DNA of 14,270 nt from Aquimonas sp044344935 (GTDB lineage: Bacteria > Pseudomonadota > Gammaproteobacteria > Xanthomonadales > Xanthomonadaceae), in the NCBI GenBank assembly GCA_044344935.1, contig JBIJCA010000102.1:1-14270 (forward strand), given 5' to 3'. The notes below the pieces were generated by a model. It made no database searches. It was not told where the DNA came from and saw only the letters and a list, made by a program, of their open reading frames with translations. Below are positions 1 to 7,771 of this stretch, piece after piece. A program made the translations under genes and the position numbers. Positions within the stretch are counted from its first letter, which is position 1, and the number at the start of each line of letters is the position of its first letter.

Positions 1-2
1 TG

Positions 3-395
3 ATCTTCAACGGTCTGGCTTTCCTGCTGCTGATGTTCGCCCTCTCCGGCCTGGTTGATCCGGAAACCCTGAAGATCCCGTTCTGGACCCTGTTCATGGT
101 CTACGTGATCCAGTCAGTGGGCGAGCTGTGCCTGTCGCCGATCGGTCTGTCCATGACCACCAAGCTCGCCCCGGCCAAGCTGAGCGGCCTGGCGATGGGC
201 GGCTGGTTCCTGTCGATCGCGATCGGCAACAACCTTTCCGGCATCTTCGCTTCCAGCGTCAGCGGCGAAGGCGGCATGACCACGGATTCCGCTCTGGCCG
301 GCTACACCTTCGGTTTCTGGGCGCTGCTGGGTGCCGGCGTGCTGCTGTTCCTGATCGCGCCCTTGATCAACCGCTTGATGCACGGAGTGAAGTAG
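3..395 (+). CDS. POT-family proton-dependent oligopeptide symporter, C-terminal part (5' end outside window)
   Basis: The reading frame is open from the window edge to a TAG at 393-395, giving about 130 residues with no start inside the window. The translation is strongly hydrophobic, with four likely membrane helices (IFNGLAFLLLMF, IPFWTLFMVYVI, MGGWFLSIAIGNNLSG and FGFWALLGAGVLLFLIAPL). The block SVGELCLSPIGLSMTTKLAP is characteristic of the last helices of bacterial proton-dependent oligopeptide transporters (DtpT/DtpA group). These inner-membrane major-facilitator proteins import di- and tripeptides with protons. The short basic tail after the last helix (RLMHGVK) is normal for the family. 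The proton-coupling motif of helix 1 lies outside the window, so activity cannot be judged. The next gene is convergent. Family assignment is quite sure; substrate is inferred from the family. Confidence 0.88.
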   Translation: MFNGLAFLLLMFALSGLVDPETLKIPFWTLFMVYVIQSVGELCLSPIGLSMTTKLAPAKLSGLAMGGWFLSIAIGNNLSGIFASSVSGEGGMTTDSALAGYTFGFWALLGAGVLLFLIAPLINRLMHGVK

Positions 396-603
396 CCGCT
401 CATTGACGCGGCAGGACCGGTGCGTGTCGAGCGCCCGGTCTGCCGCGGGTCACTCAAGAGGGCAGGCAGGCCGCGCTGGGCTTGCGCACAAGCGTGTTGA
501 TTTGCTTGCGTCAGCGGTTCGGACTTACGCCTTGCGGTGATCCGCGCGCTCGCATCACCGCTCAAGACAGCGCCTTGAAGTGGTGGCGGCCGACGCCACC
601 GGA
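396..603. other. Convergent intergenic region with two hairpins
   Basis: These 208 bases separate the convergent stop codons of the POT transporter and the YfcC-like gene. I find no gene. Two inverted repeats could act as terminator stems. One is gaccgg (415-420) with ccggtc (435-440), extendable by gca/tgc across one bulged base. The other is gcggtgat (534-541) with atcaccgc (554-561), with a 12-base loop. Neither is followed by a clear T-run, so rho-independent termination is only a possibility. Confidence 0.4.
582..600 (-). terminator. Possible terminator stem after the yfcC-like gene
   Basis: ggtggcg (582-588) and cgccacc (594-600) form a perfect 7-bp stem with a 5-base loop. The stem begins four bases beyond the stop of the minus-strand transporter gene. 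No U-tract follows on that strand (ACTTCAAGG), so it may only protect the 3' end or pause polymerase. Confidence 0.3.
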
Positions 604-1983
604 TTACTGGTAGCCGAACATCACCGCGCCGACCAGCGCCAGCGCCGCCAGTACCAGCAGCTTCACCATCAGCGGCCAGACGAAGCGGAACCAGCGGTCA
701 TAGGGAATGCCGGCCACGCCGAGGATCGCCATCAGCACGATATTGGTCGGCACGATGATGTTCGACAGGCCGTCGCCGAACTGGAAGGCCAGCACCGCCA
801 CCTGGCGCTCGATGCCGACCACGTCCGCCAGTGGCGCCATGATCGGCATCGTGGCGAAGGCCTGACCCGAGCCAGACGGAATGAAGAAGTTCATTCCCGT
901 CTGCATCAGCAGCATGCCGACCGCGGACAGCTCGGGCCCGACCCGGCTGAGTGGAATCGAAGCCGCATGGACGATGGTGTGCAGCACTTGGCCGTCTTCG
1001 AGAATCATCGCGATCGAACGCGCGAAGCCCACCAGCAGGGCGACGATCGCGAGCTCGGCGGCACCCGCGCCGAAGCGTTTGGCGGTGCCGTCGGCGCCGA
1101 GGCCGCCGATCAGCCCGGCCAGCAGGGCGACGCCGAGCCAGATCGCGCCGAGTTCGGTCAGGCGCCAGCGATGCACCGAGATGCCCCAGACCATGGTGGC
1201 CAGCGCAAGGACAGTGATGCCGAGCACGGCGAGGTGGCGGCCATCGAGCGGCGGATAGGATGCAGTGGCGCGATGACGCTCGTCCTCAATGCCGGCCAGC
1301 AGGCTGGCCTGGGGGTCGGCCTTGACGCGACTGGCGTAGCGCCAGACGTGATGGGCGGTGACCGCCACAAACGGCACGAACAGCGCGATCCGGTATTCCC
1401 AGCCCGAGGTGGGCGGCAGCTCCGCGATGTCCTGCGCCACCATCACCGTATAGGGGTTGGTCCAGGCGATGCCGTAACCGACGCCGTAGCCGCAGATCAT
1501 CACGCCCATCGCGGTGATCGCATCAAGGCGCATGGCCGCGCACAGCGACACCAGCACCAGCGCGAAGGGGATGTATTCGGTCGAGACACCCAGGCTGGCC
1601 GAGCCGGCGGCGAAGATGCCGGTGCCGAAGATGATGAGCAGGGCGGGTGAGTGGCCGATCCACTGCAGCAGGCGGCCGAGCACCGCGTCGATCATGCCGG
1701 TGGCGCGCAGCACCGAGATGGCGCCGCCGACGATCAGCAGGAAGAAGATGATGTCCTGCGCGAACGCCAGCGAGCGCGGGATCGCGGTGAACAGGCTGAC
1801 CGGCGACAGCCAGACCCGCTCGGCGTGTTCGGTGTAGGTGCCCGGCACCACCATCATCCGCCCCTGTTCGTTCGGCGCGGTCTGGAAACTGCCCTGGGGC
1901 AGCACCCAGGTTGCGACGAGCGCCAGCACCATGATCAGGAACAACAGCACGAGGGTGTCAGGAACGCGAAAGCGAGCATTCAT
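604..1983 (-). CDS. yfcC: YfcC-family inner-membrane carrier (ion transporter superfamily, C4-dicarboxylate/amino-acid type)
   Basis: The product is 459 residues and almost entirely membrane-spanning, near the usual length for YfcC (about 500). It starts MNARFRVPDTLVLLFLIMV, and the phrase (K/R)FRVPDT followed at once by the first helix is typical of the family. Near the C-terminus are PSGSGQAFATMPIMAPLAD, then FQFGDGLSNII and PTN, the conserved re-entrant and substrate-region motifs of YfcC/ArcD-like carriers. The family has been linked to basic amino acids, dicarboxylates or related anions, and the substrate here cannot be read from sequence. The frame stays open upstream to 2112, but those 43 residues are basic and non-family-like. 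The ATG at 1983 was chosen because it puts the family N-terminus first. It has a poor ribosome site, and an alternative ATG at 2019 is preceded by AGGTTAGG. The gene is divergent from the MFS gene at 2118. Confidence 0.85.
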   Translation of the reverse strand: MNARFRVPDTLVLLFLIMVLALVATWVLPQGSFQTAPNEQGRMMVVPGTYTEHAERVWLSPVSLFTAIPRSLAFAQDIIFFLLIVGGAISVLRATGMIDAVLGRLLQWIGHSPALLIIFGTGIFAAGSASLGVSTEYIPFALVLVSLCAAMRLDAITAMGVMICGYGVGYGIAWTNPYTVMVAQDIAELPPTSGWEYRIALFVPFVAVTAHHVWRYASRVKADPQASLLAGIEDERHRATASYPPLDGRHLAVLGITVLALATMVWGISVHRWRLTELGAIWLGVALLAGLIGGLGADGTAKRFGAGAAELAIVALLVGFARSIAMILEDGQVLHTIVHAASIPLSRVGPELSAVGMLLMQTGMNFFIPSGSGQAFATMPIMAPLADVVGIERQVAVLAFQFGDGLSNIIVPTNIVLMAILGVAGIPYDRWFRFVWPLMVKLLVLAALALVGAVMFGYQ

Positions 1984-2117
1984 GGGCAGGGGCATCGGTC
2001 CGATGTGGAGTGGGCGCATCCTAACCTGCACGCGTGGCCGCGCCGTGGACGCGCCGCTCCGCGGCGCCAAGCGGTTAAAGTGCGAGGCCTGTCGCCCCGC
2101 TGGAGCCGCCACCGAAC
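1984..2117. promoter_or_regulatory. Divergent promoter region between the two transporter genes, with a GC hairpin
   Basis: This 134-base gap lies between two divergently read transporter genes and must supply promoters for both. No convincing -35/-10 pair stands out; ttaaag near 2074-2079 is the only A/T-rich patch. gcgccgc (2051-2057) and gcggcgc (2061-2067) form a perfect 7-bp inverted repeat with a 3-base spacer, which could be an operator or an RNA hairpin. If the yfcC-like gene begins at 2019, the left part of the gap would be coding. Confidence 0.35.
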
Positions 2118-3470
2118 ATGAGTGCCCATACGATTTCCGGGCTGCCTCGCCCGACGCCCTTCCAGCGCTGGTCGGTGCTGGTGTTCGTCAGCCTCGCGAT
2201 GTTCGGCAACTACTACCTGTACGACGCGCTCGGTCCGGTCATCGACCTGATGCGCAACCAGCTGGGCTTCAGCTATCAGCAGATCGGCATGCTGTCCTCG
2301 GCCTACAACTGGGCTGCGATCCTGGTGCTCCTGGCCGGTGGCGTGATCATCGATCGCTTCGGCACCAAGGTCGCCATCACCGTGTTCGCCGTGGTCTGTC
2401 TGATCGGCGGCGCCCTGACCGCGCTCACTCCGCACTTCGAGGTGATTCTTGCCGGGCGCTTCGTGCTCGGTCTCGGCGCGGAACCGCTGATCGTCGCGGC
2501 CACCACCGTGCTGGCCAAGTGGTTCAAGGGCAAGGAGCTCAGTCTGGCGTTCGGCATGAACCTCTCGATCTCGCGGCTCGGCTCGGCCTCGGCGGACTGG
2601 TCGACCGGCTTCGCCGCGCCGCTGTACGCCAACTGGCAGGACCCGCTGTGGCTGGCGACCGGTGTGGCCGGCGTGTCGGTGGCCGCGGCGATGCTCTACT
2701 GGATGCTGGAGAAGCGCGCGGAAGGGCGGATCGATCTCGGTCCCGGCGGCGACGGCGAGCGCCTCGACTTCAAGCGGCTGTTCGCGTTCGGCCGCAGCTA
2801 CTGGTTCATCGTCGCGCTTTGCGTGGTGTTCTATTCGACGGTGTTTCCGTTCCGCACCTTCGCGATCGACTACTTCCAGCAGGCCCACGGTCTTGAGCGT
2901 GAGGCGGCCGGACTGCTCAGCAGCCTGCTGCCGGTGGCGGCGATCTTTGCCACGCCGCTGTTCGGCCTCTGGGTGGATCGGGTGGGGCGGCGATCGCTGT
3001 TCATGGTTGCCGGCAGTCTGGTGATGTTGCCGCTGTTCCTCGCCGTAACATATCTGCCGCCGGGGCCGGCGGTGGCGATCGCCATCCCCTTCATCGGCAG
3101 CGGCGAAGTGCCGCTGACCTTGCTGGTGGTGATGCTCGTGCTGGGCGGCGTTTTCTCACTGATCCCGGCGGTGATGTGGCCGTCGGTGGCCTACATCGTC
3201 GACCAACGCAGGCTGGGCTCGGCCTACGCCATGATGACCCTGTGCCAGCAGCTTGGCTGGGCGGCAGTGCCGCCGGTCGTGGGTTTCCTCAACGACCGAG
3301 CCGGCGCGGGCCCGGACAACCCCGCCGGCTATGCCGGCAGCATGTGGTTCTACAGCGCGCTGTGCGCCCTCGGCCTGTTCTTCGCCTGGAAGCTGTGGCG
3401 GGCGGAAGGTGGTTCCAGCAGCAGTGGTCTTGACACGATCACGGTGCGCAACTCTTCCGGCAGCGCCTGA
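2118..3470 (+). CDS. Major facilitator superfamily transporter, MFSD1-like (probable dipeptide carrier)
   Basis: The protein has 450 residues and about 12 predicted membrane helices, standard for the MFS. It starts at ATG 2118 with a soluble head of about 17 residues; GGAG at 2102-2105 is a distant ribosome site. The loop after helix 2 carries GGVIIDRFGTK, the MFS motif A (G-x-x-x-D-R-x-G-x-K/R). Residues about 113-160 read GRFVLGLGAEPLIVA, then KWFKGKELSLAFGMNLSISRLGS. This closely matches, from memory, the vertebrate lysosomal transporter MFSD1 (GRFVFGIGGES, WFKGKELNLVFGLQLS, ARIGS), a dipeptide uniporter. A second motif-A-like loop, LWVDRVGRRS, sits at mid-protein, and the C-terminus is Ser-rich. 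The POT-type peptide transporter nearby fits a peptide role. Dipeptide transport is inferred from the animal relative; another small solute is possible. Confidence 0.85.
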   Translation: MSAHTISGLPRPTPFQRWSVLVFVSLAMFGNYYLYDALGPVIDLMRNQLGFSYQQIGMLSSAYNWAAILVLLAGGVIIDRFGTKVAITVFAVVCLIGGALTALTPHFEVILAGRFVLGLGAEPLIVAATTVLAKWFKGKELSLAFGMNLSISRLGSASADWSTGFAAPLYANWQDPLWLATGVAGVSVAAAMLYWMLEKRAEGRIDLGPGGDGERLDFKRLFAFGRSYWFIVALCVVFYSTVFPFRTFAIDYFQQAHGLEREAAGLLSSLLPVAAIFATPLFGLWVDRVGRRSLFMVAGSLVMLPLFLAVTYLPPGPAVAIAIPFIGSGEVPLTLLVVMLVLGGVFSLIPAVMWPSVAYIVDQRRLGSAYAMMTLCQQLGWAAVPPVVGFLNDRAGAGPDNPAGYAGSMWFYSALCALGLFFAWKLWRAEGGSSSSGLDTITVRNSSGSA

Positions 3471-3492
3471 TCACGCCCGCTCAGGGTTTTTT
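3466..3492 (+). terminator. Rho-independent terminator candidate after the MFSD1-like gene
   Basis: cctga (3466-3470) pairs with tcagg (3481-3485) around a 10-base loop, and one G later a run of six T follows (3487-3492). The stem overlaps the stop codon. The T-run is rare in this GC-rich window, which favours a real terminator despite the short stem. Confidence 0.5.
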
Positions 3493-4079
3493 GCCAGCGC
3501 CTGTTCGAGGCCGTGGCCTGTCCTGGCGGCATGTGCGCCTCCGAAGGAAAGCGCGTGGCGCGCGGCGCGGCGGAGCACGTGGAAACCGCCTTGCCCGAGT
3601 GGGTCGAAGGCCAAGCCTGGGCTCAGTTCCGAGCCCTCTATACATTCGTGATGAGCTGGAACATGCCGAGGCGCGTCAACCGTCCCGGTGAGTCCCCGGG
3701 TGGGTAGGCGTCACGCCCTCTCAGGCCAGCGGCGGAGACCCGTCGCTTTGTCGGCGTGGCGTGAGCTTGCCGCGCAAACGATTGTCATGACGGCTCATTA
3801 CCACGGTCGAAAATCCGTCTCGCACGCGTTGATTCCGTGAAGAACGGGCCGTCGAATGCATCCGATTGCACTCAGCCCCCAGTTCTCGTCCCGCAGAGCC
3901 GTTCGCGTGGTCATTGGCACAGCGGATGCATTGATCCGCCAAAAGCCGGTGCGCGGTTTGGGGTGCCTGGATGCTTCAGCGGGCGAGGGCGCGCAGACGG
4001 TGATTCACGCTCCTGCAGGTCGCCGCGAAAGAGGCCGAAGGAGCATCGACTGCGAGTGTTCCGGAAGAGGGGTTCGTAC
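3493..4079. other. Long leader/intergenic region upstream of the chemoreceptor gene
   Basis: About 590 bases without a gene I can support. A 64-codon frame at 3513-3707 has no recognisable features. The frame of the downstream gene is open back to 3837, but its residues are low-complexity Arg/Ser/Pro sequence unlike a chemoreceptor N-terminus. gctcct (4008-4013) can pair with aggagc (4039-4044), with ggtc/ggcc nested inside the loop, giving a compact hairpin about 40 bases before the start. I see no flagellar sigma-28 promoter (TAAA...GCCGATAA). Confidence 0.4.
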
Positions 4080-7000
4080 GTGCGCAACATCAGTGTGACG
4101 ATCAAGCTGCGACTTCTGATTCTCGGGCTCGCCCTGGTGCCCATGATCGCGCTGGGCGTGTTTGCATTCCTCAACGCTCGCGCGGAGCTGGAGTCCGCGG
4201 CTCGGCAGTCGATGCTGAGTCATACCGGCCTGCGCGCCGCTGCCCTGGAAGCCTACTTCGATCGTGTCGCCGAAGACGTGGTGAGCCTCGCCGAGAGTGA
4301 AATGAGCCGGCGCGCGCTCGGCGAGTTCGCGCAGGGGTTCGACGAGGTGCCGGTGGCAGCCGAGCACGATGCAAGCGTCGCCCGCTTCGTCGATGAACAG
4401 TTCGGAGGGCTCTACCAGCAGCGCACCGGAGCGCGGTGGAAGCAAGGAGACGACTTTGTTGCTGGTCTCGACGCCTCGGCGCGAGCGCTGCAGCACCACT
4501 TCATCGCCAGCAATCCAGCGCCACTGGGTGAGAAGGACAGCCTTGTCCAGCCGCCGTTCGAGGGTCTCTACAGCGAAGCGCACGCGCGCTTCCATCCCAG
4601 CTACCGGAGTCACCTGAAGCGCCACCAGTACTACGACATCTTTCTGATCAGCGCGGACGGCCGTCTGGTCTACAGCGTCTTCAAGGAACTCGACTACGCG
4701 ACCGATCTCGCCCGCGGTGAGTTCGCGAGCAGCGGCCTGGGCAAGGCCTATGCAGGTGCGATGCGTCTGTCGGGCGAAGCACGCCTGCATGTCGAGGACT
4801 ATGCGCGCTACGCGCCCAGCTACGAAGCGGCAGCGATGTTCCTGTCCGCGCCGATCGAGATTTCCGGCGAACGTGTGGGCGCCCTGGTCGTTCAGATCAG
4901 CCTGGATCGTATCAATGCCATCACCTCCGACCCGGTGGGCGTGGGCGAAGGCAAGGACGTCTTTCTGATCGCCGCCGACGGCCGGCCACGTTCCGATTCC
5001 ATTCTCGTCCCTGATGTCGCCAGCGTCGCGGCGGCGTTCGACACGCGCAGTGCCTTCAGGCCTCTGGATGCGACGCCGTTTCGTGATGTCTTCACGGGGC
5101 AAGCTCTGCAGGGTGAAGCGAGCTCTCTGCGCGGTGTGCCCGCCCTGATGCTGGCGACGCCGGTCGAGGTGGCGCCGGGTCTGGTCTGGGCGTTGGTGTC
5201 CCACTACGAGCTGGCCAGCGCTTTCGCGGCCTCGGACAAGCTGTTGTGGCTGATCCTGGCGGGCGGTCTGGTCGCTGCCGCAGTCGCCCTTGCCTTCGCG
5301 GTACCCAGCACGCGCGCGCTGGTGCGTCCCATTGCCTACGCCGAACAGGCAGCCGGCAGGATCGCGCGGCTGGAGCTCGATACGCCGATCCGTTCGCGCA
5401 GCCGCGATGAGTTCGGTCGCTTGATCCACTCACTCGGCGCCATGCAGGACGAGCTGAAAACCCGCATCTCGCACGAGCGCGAACTGGCAGCGGAAAACCT
5501 GCGCGTACGCATGGCGCTCGACTCGGCCAGTCTCGGCGTGATGATCGCCGACCAGACCGGCAAGATCGTCTACGTCAACCCGTCCGTCCTCAAGGTGCTG
5601 GACGATGCCCAGGACGAGCTGCGCCAGCGACTCCCGAACTTCGCGCTCGACAAGGTGCTGGGTTCGAGTTTCGACATCTTCCACCGTGACCCCGTGCACA
5701 ACCGCAGCCTTGTCGAGTCACTGACCAAGCGCCACAGCACGCGCATCAGCCTGGGGCGCGCGCACTTCGGCCTGAACGCCAGCCCGATCTTCGACGGTGA
5801 CGGTGTGCGCGTGGGCACCGCGCTCGAATGGCAGGACCGCACCGCCGCGGCAAACTTCCAGACGGAGCTGCGGCGCATCGTGGCCGCCGCGCAGTCGGGT
5901 GATCTCGCCGTGCGTCTGGACGAGCGCCTCTACGACGAGCGCTTCATCGATGTCGCCAAGGGCGTCAACGGCCTCATGGATGTGGTTTCCACCTCGATCG
6001 AGGCGGTGCAGGCGGTGGTCGCCGGCCTCGCCGATGGCGACCTGAGCGAGCGCGTCGAGGCGGACCTGAAGGGTCTTTTCGGCCAGCTCAAACGCGACAC
6101 CAACTCCAGCGTCGACCGCCTCGCCGAGATGGTCGGCAACATCCGCCAGGCCGTTTCGGCCATGAACACCGCGGCCGCCGAAATCGCGTCGGGCAACAGC
6201 GATCTTTCATCTCGCACCGAGCAGGCCGCAGCCAACCTGGAGGAAACCGCCGCGGCGATGGAGGAACTCACCTCCACGGTGCGTCAGACCGCGGAGAACG
6301 CCCAGCAGGCCAACCGCATGGCGCGAAAGGCCGCCGAGGTGGCGCGCAGCGGCGGCGAAGCGGTGGGTGGGCTGGTGCGCACCATGGGCGAGATCGAATC
6401 GGCGTCGCGCCGGGTCGCCGACATCATCAGCGTGATCGACGGCATCGCTTTCCAGACCAACATCCTGGCCCTGAATGCCGCGGTAGAGGCCGCCCGCGCC
6501 GGCGAGCAGGGTCGAGGTTTCGCGGTTGTCGCAGGCGAAGTCCGCGCACTCGCGCAGAGATCGGCAGCGGCGGCGAAGGAAATCTCCGGACTGATCCGCG
6601 AATCGGTGGTCGCGGTGACCCACGGCACCGAACAGGTCGACGGCACCCGCACCACGATCGGCAGCATCGTCGAAGCCGCCGGCCAGGTGGCGACCCTGGT
6701 CGCTGAGATCAGCAGCGCGACTTCGGAGCAGATCCAGGGCATCGAGCAGGTCAATCTCAGCCTGAACGAACTCGACCAGATGACCCAGCAGAACGCGGCG
6801 CTGGTCGAGGAGGTGTCCGCTGCAGCCCACGGCCTGGATGATCAGGCCAACGAGCTCAGCACCGAGATGACGCGCTTCCGCTTGGAGCGCAAGACCGTGT
6901 CCGATTCCGCGCTGGGCCTGGATTTCGAGGCGATGATCAAGGGTCATCGCGGCTGGAAACAGCGCCTGATGAACGATCTCAACCAGCGAGGGGAAGCCAT

Positions 7001-7274
7001 CGATCCGGCGACCGCCTGTGTCGACAACGCCTGTCCGCTCGGCAAGTGGATCCATGGTGAAGGCAAAGCGCGCTTCGGCATGCTGCCCGAGCTCGAGTCA
7101 CTGCGTGGGCATCATGCGCGTTTCCATGCCAGCGCCGGCACCATTGCCCAGTACATCCGCAATGGTCGAGCCGCCGAGGCAGAGGCGCTGCTCACCAGCG
7201 AGTTCGTTGAGCGCACCACCGAGACGGTCGCCGCCATTCGCAGCCTCAAGCGTGCGGCGGTGCGCCTCGCCTAG
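4080..7274 (+). CDS. Methyl-accepting chemotaxis protein with periplasmic sensor, HAMP, PAS, second HAMP-like and CZB domains
   Basis: The GTG at 4080 starts a 1064-residue protein and is preceded by gaggggtt as ribosome site. The product opens VRNISVTIKLRLLILGLALV, a basic head leading into transmembrane helix 1 (about 12-31). Residues 32-385 are a large periplasmic sensor; two repeats of the phrase (V/I)FLI(A/S)ADGR near 187 and 294 suggest a double-Cache-like fold. Helix 2 is about 388-409, HAMP about 411-465, PAS about 475-590 (GVMIADQTGKIVYVNPS), and a second HAMP-like stretch about 633-690 (VVAGLADGDLSERV). The signalling hairpin tip near 786-830 contains FQTNILALNAAVEAARAGEQ, the contact region for CheW/CheA. 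The C-terminal 120 residues are a CZB zinc-binding domain: H956, C985 in CPLGKW, H1012 and H1016 in HARFH. It would adjust flagellar or twitching signalling. There is no CheR-binding pentapeptide. The ligand is unknown. Confidence 0.93.
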   Translation: MRNISVTIKLRLLILGLALVPMIALGVFAFLNARAELESAARQSMLSHTGLRAAALEAYFDRVAEDVVSLAESEMSRRALGEFAQGFDEVPVAAEHDASVARFVDEQFGGLYQQRTGARWKQGDDFVAGLDASARALQHHFIASNPAPLGEKDSLVQPPFEGLYSEAHARFHPSYRSHLKRHQYYDIFLISADGRLVYSVFKELDYATDLARGEFASSGLGKAYAGAMRLSGEARLHVEDYARYAPSYEAAAMFLSAPIEISGERVGALVVQISLDRINAITSDPVGVGEGKDVFLIAADGRPRSDSILVPDVASVAAAFDTRSAFRPLDATPFRDVFTGQALQGEASSLRGVPALMLATPVEVAPGLVWALVSHYELASAFAASDKLLWLILAGGLVAAAVALAFAVPSTRALVRPIAYAEQAAGRIARLELDTPIRSRSRDEFGRLIHSLGAMQDELKTRISHERELAAENLRVRMALDSASLGVMIADQTGKIVYVNPSVLKVLDDAQDELRQRLPNFALDKVLGSSFDIFHRDPVHNRSLVESLTKRHSTRISLGRAHFGLNASPIFDGDGVRVGTALEWQDRTAAANFQTELRRIVAAAQSGDLAVRLDERLYDERFIDVAKGVNGLMDVVSTSIEAVQAVVAGLADGDLSERVEADLKGLFGQLKRDTNSSVDRLAEMVGNIRQAVSAMNTAAAEIASGNSDLSSRTEQAAANLEETAAAMEELTSTVRQTAENAQQANRMARKAAEVARSGGEAVGGLVRTMGEIESASRRVADIISVIDGIAFQTNILALNAAVEAARAGEQGRGFAVVAGEVRALAQRSAAAAKEISGLIRESVVAVTHGTEQVDGTRTTIGSIVEAAGQVATLVAEISSATSEQIQGIEQVNLSLNELDQMTQQNAALVEEVSAAAHGLDDQANELSTEMTRFRLERKTVSDSALGLDFEAMIKGHRGWKQRLMNDLNQRGEAIDPATACVDNACPLGKWIHGEGKARFGMLPELESLRGHHARFHASAGTIAQYIRNGRAAEAEALLTSEFVERTTETVAAIRSLKRAAVRLA

Positions 7275-7372
7275 GGATCGTCTCGCGAAGCCTGCAGGCG
7301 CTGCTGGCGGGCGCGGGCCGGTTCGACAGTGGCAGTCGAAGCGGGGGCTTTCGGCGGGCGCTACATCATCGG

Positions 7373-7394
7373 TTCGGCTCGGCTCGGCTCGGCG
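7373..7394. repeat. Short tandem repeat of cggct
   Basis: Four consecutive copies of the 5-base unit cggct (the last incomplete) run without interruption. This is probably replication-slippage sequence of no assigned role, and copy number may vary between strains. Confidence 0.7.
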
Positions 7395-7438
7395 TCTGCG
7401 TCTCGAAGCGAAGCCAGGAGCGGCGCGCATGGGCGCTT

Positions 7439-7502
7439 GGCTTCGTGGCAGGCAGCGCGTCATTCGTGTTTGTAGGGTGGATAAGCGCAGCGCATCCACC
7501 AG
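7439..7502. repeat. Intergenic hairpin repeat, copy 1
   Basis: This 64-base element matches copy 2 at 7561-7624 with only two mismatches. Its core is ggtggat (7476-7482) and atccacc (7494-7500), a perfect 7-bp stem, with a nested gcgc-a-gcgc hairpin in the loop. A gtaggGTGGATaagcgcagcgc element of this kind is, from memory, dispersed between genes in many beta- and gammaproteobacteria, like REP sequences. It lies between two convergent genes, where such elements commonly sit. Confidence 0.8.
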
Positions 7503-7560
7503 CAGTTCCTGTGGATGCGGCTCGCCTGATCGAAGGCGGAAGCACGTCGGCGGCGCTTCT

Positions 7561-7624
7561 GGCTTCGTCGCAGGCAGCGCGTCACTCGTGTTTGTAGGGT
7601 GGATAAGCGCAGCGCATCCACCAG
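7561..7624. repeat. Intergenic hairpin repeat, copy 2
   Basis: Second copy of the 64-base element, 122 bases after copy 1; stem ggtggat (7598-7604) with atccacc (7616-7622). Weaker similarity continues on both sides (for example tcctgtggatgcggc after copy 1 and tcccgtggaagccggc after copy 2). The whole may therefore be a decayed tandem duplication of about 122 bp rather than two independent insertions. Confidence 0.8.
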
Positions 7625-7771
7625 TACGTCCCGTGGAAGCCGGCCGCCAAACGAAGTCCGGGAAGTCGAAGCAAAGTTCGGCCCCTCTCTCAGAGCGTGT
7701 AGAAATCCGGACGCCATAGCGAGGGCGACCACAGGCAGTCGCAGTAACAGGCGGATCGTTCTCGCCTGCTC

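Larger units (their letters stand above)
7275..7771. other. Noncoding repeat-bearing region between convergent genes
   Basis: This 497-base interval lies between the stops of the chemoreceptor (+) and the glycosyltransferase (-). Frames here are repeat-derived and share no family features. It holds a short cggct tandem run and two copies of a 64-bp hairpin repeat, listed separately. The 3' end of neither gene shows a T-rich terminator. Confidence 0.6.

Noticed and set aside
580..1650. Long plus-strand open frame of 356 codons
   Set aside because: It is antisense to the yfcC-like gene and its residues are His/Arg/Gln/Asp-rich, as expected for a GC-rich shadow frame.
3513..3707. Small gene of 64 codons
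   Set aside because: No recognisable motif, no clear ribosome site, and it overlaps another equally open frame; support is too weak.
4008..4060. Glycine riboswitch
   Set aside because: Only the short core-like string gccgaaggagca is present; the flanking pairing strands GGAGAG and CTCTCAGG are missing.
3837..4079. Upstream GTG start extending the chemoreceptor by 81 residues
   Set aside because: The extension is Arg/Ser/Pro-rich, has no good ribosome site, and would place a non-family tail before the first membrane helix.
4005..5429. Minus-strand open frame of 474 codons
   Set aside because: Antisense to the chemoreceptor sensor region; composition is of shadow type and has no family motif.
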